From Pseudoalteromonas rubra (lineage in GTDB: Bacteria; Pseudomonadota; Gammaproteobacteria; Enterobacterales; Alteromonadaceae), in NCBI RefSeq assembly GCF_000967655.1, contig NZ_JXYA01000021.1, positions 1-64,000 on the forward strand: a stretch of 64,000 nucleotides of DNA. Direction: 5' to 3'. The position numbers and the translations under genes are program-made. Numbering within the stretch: position 1 is the first letter of the stretch; every line of letters begins with the position of its first letter. The notes under the pieces are model-generated. The model was not told the origin of the DNA and made no database searches. It saw nothing but the letters and a program-made list of their open reading frames with translations. Shown one piece after another: positions 59,602-64,000 of this stretch.

Positions 59602-60822
59602 ATGGTAGTAGATTTAGTGGTGCTGGATGTTAATCTGGCGACAATGGACCCGGAGATTGAGCGTCCTTATGGTGCCATTGAGCACGGGGCGATGATGGTG
59701 AAAGATGGGCTGATCTGTTGGCTGGGTGCGCAGTCGGAACTCCCGGAATTTGATCCGGTGACCACGCCGACTATCTCGGCAAAAGGCGCCTGGATGACAC
59801 CGGGTCTGATCGATTGCCACACCCATATTTTATTTGCCGGCTCACGGGCCCAGGAGTTTGAGCAGCGTCTTAATGGTGTGTCCTATCAAGAGATCGCGCA
59901 GCAGGGCGGGGGAATCGCAACAACCATGAAGGCAACCCGCGCGGCGGATCATGAGCACCTGTTTGTGGTTGGTAAAACGCGACTGAATGCGTTGCTCAGC
60001 GAAGGGGTGACCACAGTCGAAAGTAAATCCGGCTATGGTCTGGATTGCGACAGCGAGATCAAGCTGCTGGAAGTCAACCGCATGCTCGATGAGCATCATC
60101 CCATCAGTGTACAAAGCACCTTTCTGGGGGCGCACGCGCTACCGCCGGAGTATCGTGATGATGCCGATGGTTATATCGATCTGGTATGTGACCACATGCT
60201 TCCCCAGGTCGCAGAACAATCCCTGGCCGATGCGGTTGATGCATTTTGTGAAAATGTGGGCTTCAGTAATGAACAAACACGTCGCGTGTTTGCCAAGGCC
60301 ACTGAGCTGGGCCTTAAGGTGAAGTGTCACGCCGAGCAGCTGTCTAATCAGCATGGTAGCGAGCTGGTGGCTGAATTTAATGGCCTGTCCGCCGATCATA
60401 TTGAGTACCTTGACGAAGCCGGTGTTAAGGCCATGGCCAAAGCGGGTACGGTCGGCGTAGTGCTTCCGGGGGCGTTTTACTTTTTACGAGAAACCCAGCA
60501 GCCACCGATTGATTTACTACGTCAGCATAATGTGCCGATTGCCCTGGCCAGCGACTTTAACCCCGGAACCGCACCGCTGTGTTCATTGCGTCTGATGCTG
60601 AATATGGCGTGTACTTTGTTCCGTATGACACCGGAAGAAGCATTACTGGGTGTTACACGTCATGGTGCTAAAGCGCTGGGTCTGTCAGACAGGGGGGTGC
60701 TAAAAGTCGGTATGCGTGCCGATATGGTGCTGTGGCAGGTCGGTCATCCGGCTGAACTCAGTTATCAGTTTGGCGTAAATGACCTGTTAAATACCTGGAT
60801 TTCGGGTAAACTTGTGCAATAG
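59602..60822 (+). CDS. hutI: Imidazolonepropionase
   Basis: HutI opens imidazolonepropionate to formiminoglutamate, step three of histidine breakdown. The amidohydrolase metal site is [15 protein letters not shown], then [31 protein letters not shown] and [12 protein letters not shown]. The length of about 406 aa is usual. A longer reading from 59524 runs across the operator and is rejected. ATG 59602 or GTG 59599 is the start; GAGGA at 59586-59590 fits either. Confidence 0.95.
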   Translation: MVVDLVVLDVNLATMDPEIERPYGAIEHGAMMVKDGLICWLGAQSELPEFDPVTTPTISAKGAWMTPGLIDCHTHILFAGSRAQEFEQRLNGVSYQEIAQQGGGIATTMKATRAADHEHLFVVGKTRLNALLSEGVTTVESKSGYGLDCDSEIKLLEVNRMLDEHHPISVQSTFLGAHALPPEYRDDADGYIDLVCDHMLPQVAEQSLADAVDAFCENVGFSNEQTRRVFAKATELGLKVKCHAEQLSNQHGSELVAEFNGLSADHIEYLDEAGVKAMAKAGTVGVVLPGAFYFLRETQQPPIDLLRQHNVPIALASDFNPGTAPLCSLRLMLNMACTLFRMTPEEALLGVTRHGAKALGLSDRGVLKVGMRADMVLWQVGHPAELSYQFGVNDLLNTWISGKLVQ

Positions 60823-60846
60823 TAAGAATTTTGCAATGGCCTGTTG

Positions 60847-62712
60847 ATGACAAAAAAATTGCTGCTAAAACAGAGTTTTCACAGCATTCTGATGCTGCTG
60901 GCATGCTGTCACCCTGGGGTTATGGCCGCAACGGCCAGTATGTCGGTAGCGTCATTTTGGCAGGCCTCTGATGTTCAGTCCCCCCTGTTAATGGCTTTTA
61001 TGGCAGGGGCCTTGCTCAGTGCCAGCATTGGCGCTATCAGTGTCAGCCAGCAGCCATTGCACCGACTGATTTATGCGACCACCACGGCGGTGGCTCTGGC
61101 CTATCTGGCCAATTCTGCAGTGTATTTTGCTTATTTACTCATCCCGCTTTTACTCTTGCATGTGTGGTTGGCCCTGCGCACCAAACAATGGCGTTTTCAG
61201 CTGATTGCGTGCCTTAGCATGGTTGGTGCCGTGTTGGCGCTGGGTGGGGCATTGTACTGGGGGTTATCGCCGGGTCTGGTCGTGGCGGCCCTGCTGCCGG
61301 TGTTCTTTGCTGAGCTAATGCTGCCCAGAGCAGCAGCTGAGTCGGCGCAACAGCCAGGCACAGATGAAAGCAAAACCGCAGATATTCTCGAATTACCCGA
61401 TCGGGCCGGGTTTCGCACTGCGTTTTATGATTTTCGTCAGCGCGACCCCAGTGCGGCTATGCTGGTGATGATCCGTCTGGAAGGGTTTCAGCAGGTGAAC
61501 TTTCACCTCGGTCGCGAGTTTGGCGACCTGTTACTGGCCCAGTCGGCCAATCGCATTAAACAACATTTGCAGCATCCGGACGTCATGCCAATCCCTTTGG
61601 GTAATGATGTATCGCGGCTGGCGCATTTAGGCGGGCTGCATTTTGTCTTTGTCTGTAGCCTGGTCAATCAGCACCATTTGCATGAGCAGATGGTCAATGA
61701 AATCATTGAAAGCACATTAAAACCTTTCAATGTAGGCAACTGCACCATAGAGGTCAAAGCGCGCGCCAGTTATGTCAATTGCGATGAAGAGCAGGGGCAG
61801 TTTGAGAACTTATTAACCTGCGCATTTCTGGCGCTGGATAGTCAACCCGACAGCCCGATCGCGCCATACCAGCAACAGATGCAAATCAATCGCCTGGAGC
61901 AACAAGCCCGGCTGGCTGAGCTGGCACATATCGACTTCAGAAAAGAGCTGGAGCTGTACTTTCAGCCCGTGGTGCGCAATGAAGACGGTGACATTGAATT
62001 TCTGGAGTTGCTGCTGCGCTGGCAGCATCCTAAACAAGGGATCCTGGCGGCAGGTAAATTTATTGAAGACATCCGTATCGCCGGCCTGGCTTTACCGGTT
62101 GCACAGTATGTGATTGAGCGAGCTGCCGAAATTGCCCTGGCATTGCGTATGGAAGGGATTGCGATGCCGCTGAGTCTGAACCTGTTTGGCCCGGAAATGC
62201 TGCATGAGGAATTCATCGAGTTTATCGATCATGTGCTGGTGGAGCACCAACTGAAGCCAGGGGATTTGATCATAGAATGCCCCTCCAGTTTGTTTACCAG
62301 CCTCGACCCTCAGGGCATTGCCATGGTGTCGCGGTTACGCTCTATGGGGCTGCGTTTGTGCATAGACAGCTTTGGCGAAACCCCGGTTACCTTGTCTAAG
62401 TTGCCTCAGCTGACCGTTGATTACGTCAAACTGGGTCGCTCTTTAACCTCAGATCATGGTCATCAGGGGTCATTCAAAAGTGTCGTGCGCGGGATTGTGG
62501 AAATGCAGCAGATCCAGGCCTGCAAAGTGATTTGTGAGGGGGTGGAATCGCCGGAGCAGCTGCAGTTTGTGAAAAGTCTCAACACCTTTGCGGCGCAGGG
62601 CTATTACTTTGCCAGACCCCTCAGCAGTGTGGGCATGATCAGCTGGCTGAAGCAATGGCGTTGGGAGCATCCGGAAGATGCCTCTGTTTCGCCTCAGCCA
62701 GACTCACATTAA
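60847..62712 (+). CDS. Membrane protein with degenerate GGDEF and EAL domains
   Basis: This 621-aa protein has about five to six membrane helices in residues 1-165, then a GGDEF-like domain and an EAL-like domain (about 360-610). The GGDEF site reads LGGLHF, so cyclase activity is unlikely. In the EAL domain, E387 (ELLLRW), the Asn of SLNLF, the Lys of VDYVKLG, the Glu of CEGVESPEQ and the Gln of AQGYYFARPL are kept. The metal motif DDFGTG is IDSFGET, so the second Asp is Ser. It could be a c-di-GMP receptor or a CsrD/MshH-type RNA-decay adaptor. It follows hutI by 24 bp, and its stop overlaps that of hutG by two bases. Confidence 0.85.
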   Translation: MTKKLLLKQSFHSILMLLACCHPGVMAATASMSVASFWQASDVQSPLLMAFMAGALLSASIGAISVSQQPLHRLIYATTTAVALAYLANSAVYFAYLLIPLLLLHVWLALRTKQWRFQLIACLSMVGAVLALGGALYWGLSPGLVVAALLPVFFAELMLPRAAAESAQQPGTDESKTADILELPDRAGFRTAFYDFRQRDPSAAMLVMIRLEGFQQVNFHLGREFGDLLLAQSANRIKQHLQHPDVMPIPLGNDVSRLAHLGGLHFVFVCSLVNQHHLHEQMVNEIIESTLKPFNVGNCTIEVKARASYVNCDEEQGQFENLLTCAFLALDSQPDSPIAPYQQQMQINRLEQQARLAELAHIDFRKELELYFQPVVRNEDGDIEFLELLLRWQHPKQGILAAGKFIEDIRIAGLALPVAQYVIERAAEIALALRMEGIAMPLSLNLFGPEMLHEEFIEFIDHVLVEHQLKPGDLIIECPSSLFTSLDPQGIAMVSRLRSMGLRLCIDSFGETPVTLSKLPQLTVDYVKLGRSLTSDHGHQGSFKSVVRGIVEMQQIQACKVICEGVESPEQLQFVKSLNTFAAQGYYFARPLSSVGMISWLKQWRWEHPEDASVSPQPDSH

Positions 62713-63767
62713 ACGCCTGTCTTACGCGCCTGTAAGTAGCTGCATACCAAAGAAGCCAATACCTGACCGGCATCGCTCAGTCCTTGCTGCAAGCCTTGTG
62801 GGTGGTGCTCCGGTGCCGCTTCACACAGGTGTAAATAGCGGGCGTGCTCCTGGTGGGCGGCCAGGTGAACAAAATGCTCCGCATCATTGGCCGTAAAACC
62901 ACAGTTGGTATAGGCGCTGACTGGCATCCCGGAGATGGCATCGACATCGACTTCTATTCCCAGTGGGGCTTGCCCGGCAAAACGCGCCAGGCCAGTATGG
63001 CATGCCTCAGTCAGGGTCAGCGTGCGGCGCACCAGAATATCCTGGTAACTGCTGTAACTGAATCCGGCCTGATCTAATGCACTGATAATAGTGTGATTGT
63101 TCTTCTGTTCATGCATGCCGACCACATGGTAATCCGTCAGATAACCTTGCTCATAGGCATAGCTAAAACCGTTTCCGGAATGGCGTCCTTCCAGCGCGCG
63201 AAAATCGGCATGGGGATCGAAATTGATGGCGTGGCAGCCCTGCTGAGTGCTCTGAGATAACGCCTGTAACAGGCCAAAGCAATTATTGTGGCCACCCCCT
63301 ATCACTATGGGTGCCAGCCCGGCATCAAAGACAGCCCGCATCACCGTGCTTACGCGCTCATCAAGCCGACCGTTCAGCTCGCGCAACTGCTTAAGCTGTG
63401 CCGGATCGCGATTGTCCAGGTCCGCGCCTTGTTGTTGCAGATCATCACAGCGCACCTCGCCCAGCAGCAACACATCATCTGGAGTTAAAAAGCGATTACA
63501 GGGTAGGTTCAAGAAGCGTTGTAAAAATGCTTGCCAGCCCAGGTGAGCGCCACCCCGGCCACAGTTGGCCCGTGGGCCCAGATCTTCGTTGATGGCAACC
63601 AGGACGTACTTAATGCCAAACTGAGCGGCATCGCGCAGCGCCTGCGTTAGGTCATCTTTGGGTTGCAAAAAAGCCAGGGTTTGCCAGAAGCGTTGTTCGT
63701 TTTCACGGCTGGTGCAGTAAGCGGCAATGTCCGCTTCGGTATAAATATGAAGCCAGTGGTTACTCAT
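62709..63767 (-). CDS. hutG: Formimidoylglutamase (arginase family)
   Basis: HutG splits formiminoglutamate to glutamate and formamide. The 352-aa arginase fold shows the binuclear Mn site: PIVIGGGHNNCFGLLQAL, INFDPHADFRALEG and IEVDVDAISGMP. GGGHNN where many relatives have GGxHD/S is allowed in formimidoylglutamases. It faces the GGDEF-EAL gene. hutU and hutH are not in the window. Confidence 0.88.
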   Translation of the reverse strand: MSNHWLHIYTEADIAAYCTSRENEQRFWQTLAFLQPKDDLTQALRDAAQFGIKYVLVAINEDLGPRANCGRGGAHLGWQAFLQRFLNLPCNRFLTPDDVLLLGEVRCDDLQQQGADLDNRDPAQLKQLRELNGRLDERVSTVMRAVFDAGLAPIVIGGGHNNCFGLLQALSQSTQQGCHAINFDPHADFRALEGRHSGNGFSYAYEQGYLTDYHVVGMHEQKNNHTIISALDQAGFSYSSYQDILVRRTLTLTEACHTGLARFAGQAPLGIEVDVDAISGMPVSAYTNCGFTANDAEHFVHLAAHQEHARYLHLCEAAPEHHPQGLQQGLSDAGQVLASLVCSYLQARKTGV

Positions 63768-63842
63768 AATTCAGGTCGATCTATGGGGTTGAACCGGGCA
63801 AAGGTGGACTTTACCCGGAGAATTAAGGAGGTAGTTGCTGTG

Positions 63843-64000
63843 TTATTCGCCCTGTTCGTCGTCGACTTCCAGTAGCAGCTCTTCAGCAGAGATAATGATG
63901 CCGGTGGCATCGGCATACAGGTAATCGTCGTCGTAGAAAGACACGCCGGCAAAATTGACTGGAATACCCTGCTCACCACTGCCATGGCTGTCTGCTGCGA
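63843..64000 (-). CDS. rraA: RraA family protein, 3' end only (cut by window)
   Basis: The last 51 residues can be read on the minus strand. [22 protein letters not shown] is typical of RraA-type proteins (inhibitor of RNase E, or the related aldolase), as is the acidic end [13 protein letters not shown]. The start lies outside the window. An overlapping frame at 63764-63985 is not the gene. The 75-bp gap to hutG contains nothing clear. Confidence 0.8.
   Translation of the reverse strand, partial: AADSHGSGEQGIPVNFAGVSFYDDDYLYADATGIIISAEELLLEVDDEQGE

Noticed and set aside
63764..63985. 73-aa minus-strand frame at the right edge
   Set aside because: Another frame encodes a clear RraA C-terminus that runs off the window.

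Overview
The window looks like a chromosomal segment of a marine gammaproteobacterium of the Alteromonadales, most likely Pseudoalteromonas or a close relative. This rests on the gene set and on the closeness of the housekeeping proteins to enteric and marine gammaproteobacterial homologues (AcnB 865 aa, GlnA 468 aa, UvrD 721 aa, PlsB 808 aa, the S10 operon). No 16S gene is present, so the genus is an inference. I found no tRNA, rRNA, CRISPR array, IS element or prophage.

Layout. 1-5 kb: a solute-binding-like periplasmic protein, then a compact operon of a divergent 3-methyladenine glycosylase-like protein, SelO (protein AMPylase) and an ABC exporter. 5-9 kb: OmpA and AcnB. 9.2-20.4 kb: a cell-surface locus with an outer-membrane beta-barrel, a coiled-coil lipoprotein and two very large paralogous leucine-rich-repeat lipoproteins (1432 and 1467 aa) that share their terminators. 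20.5-23.5 kb: a 2OG-Fe dioxygenase plus class V PLP enzyme operon facing a minus-strand group of two small Cys-rich GG-leader peptides with a stand-alone cyclic-nucleotide-binding protein between them. 23.6-28.6 kb: the nitrogen regulon ntrC-ntrB, a DUF4124 protein and glnA, with a sigma-54 promoter and three NtrC palindromes. 28.8-43.4 kb: typA; a CheW protein carrying a degenerate CZB domain; a second binding protein; tmcA; uvrD with a LexA box; cheV; a K+ channel with a coupled small membrane protein; an EVE protein; tesB; plsB. 43.4-48.8 kb: the complete S10 ribosomal operon rpsJ to rpsQ with a likely L4-type leader. 48.8-50.1 kb: a partial duplication of the rpsQ tail and terminator, then two unknown AT-rich genes closed by a third copy of the terminator. 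50.2-57.7 kb: three chemoreceptors around hemN. 58-64 kb: an NAD-binding protein; histidine-utilisation genes hutC, hutI and hutG around a degenerate GGDEF-EAL protein; and the 3' end of an RraA-family gene.

How the genes work together. NtrB/NtrC should activate glnA through the paired palindromes and the GG-N10-GC promoter, and NtrC should limit its own operon through the palindrome just before ntrB. HutC should repress hutI through the palindrome in the divergent promoter. uvrD appears SOS-controlled and hemN may be FNR-controlled.

The best candidates for undescribed biology are the two leader-peptide genes with Cys-terminated cores (one is only 58 aa), the insertion behind the S10 operon, the twin LRR lipoproteins, and the CheW-CZB protein that appears to have lost half its zinc ligands.
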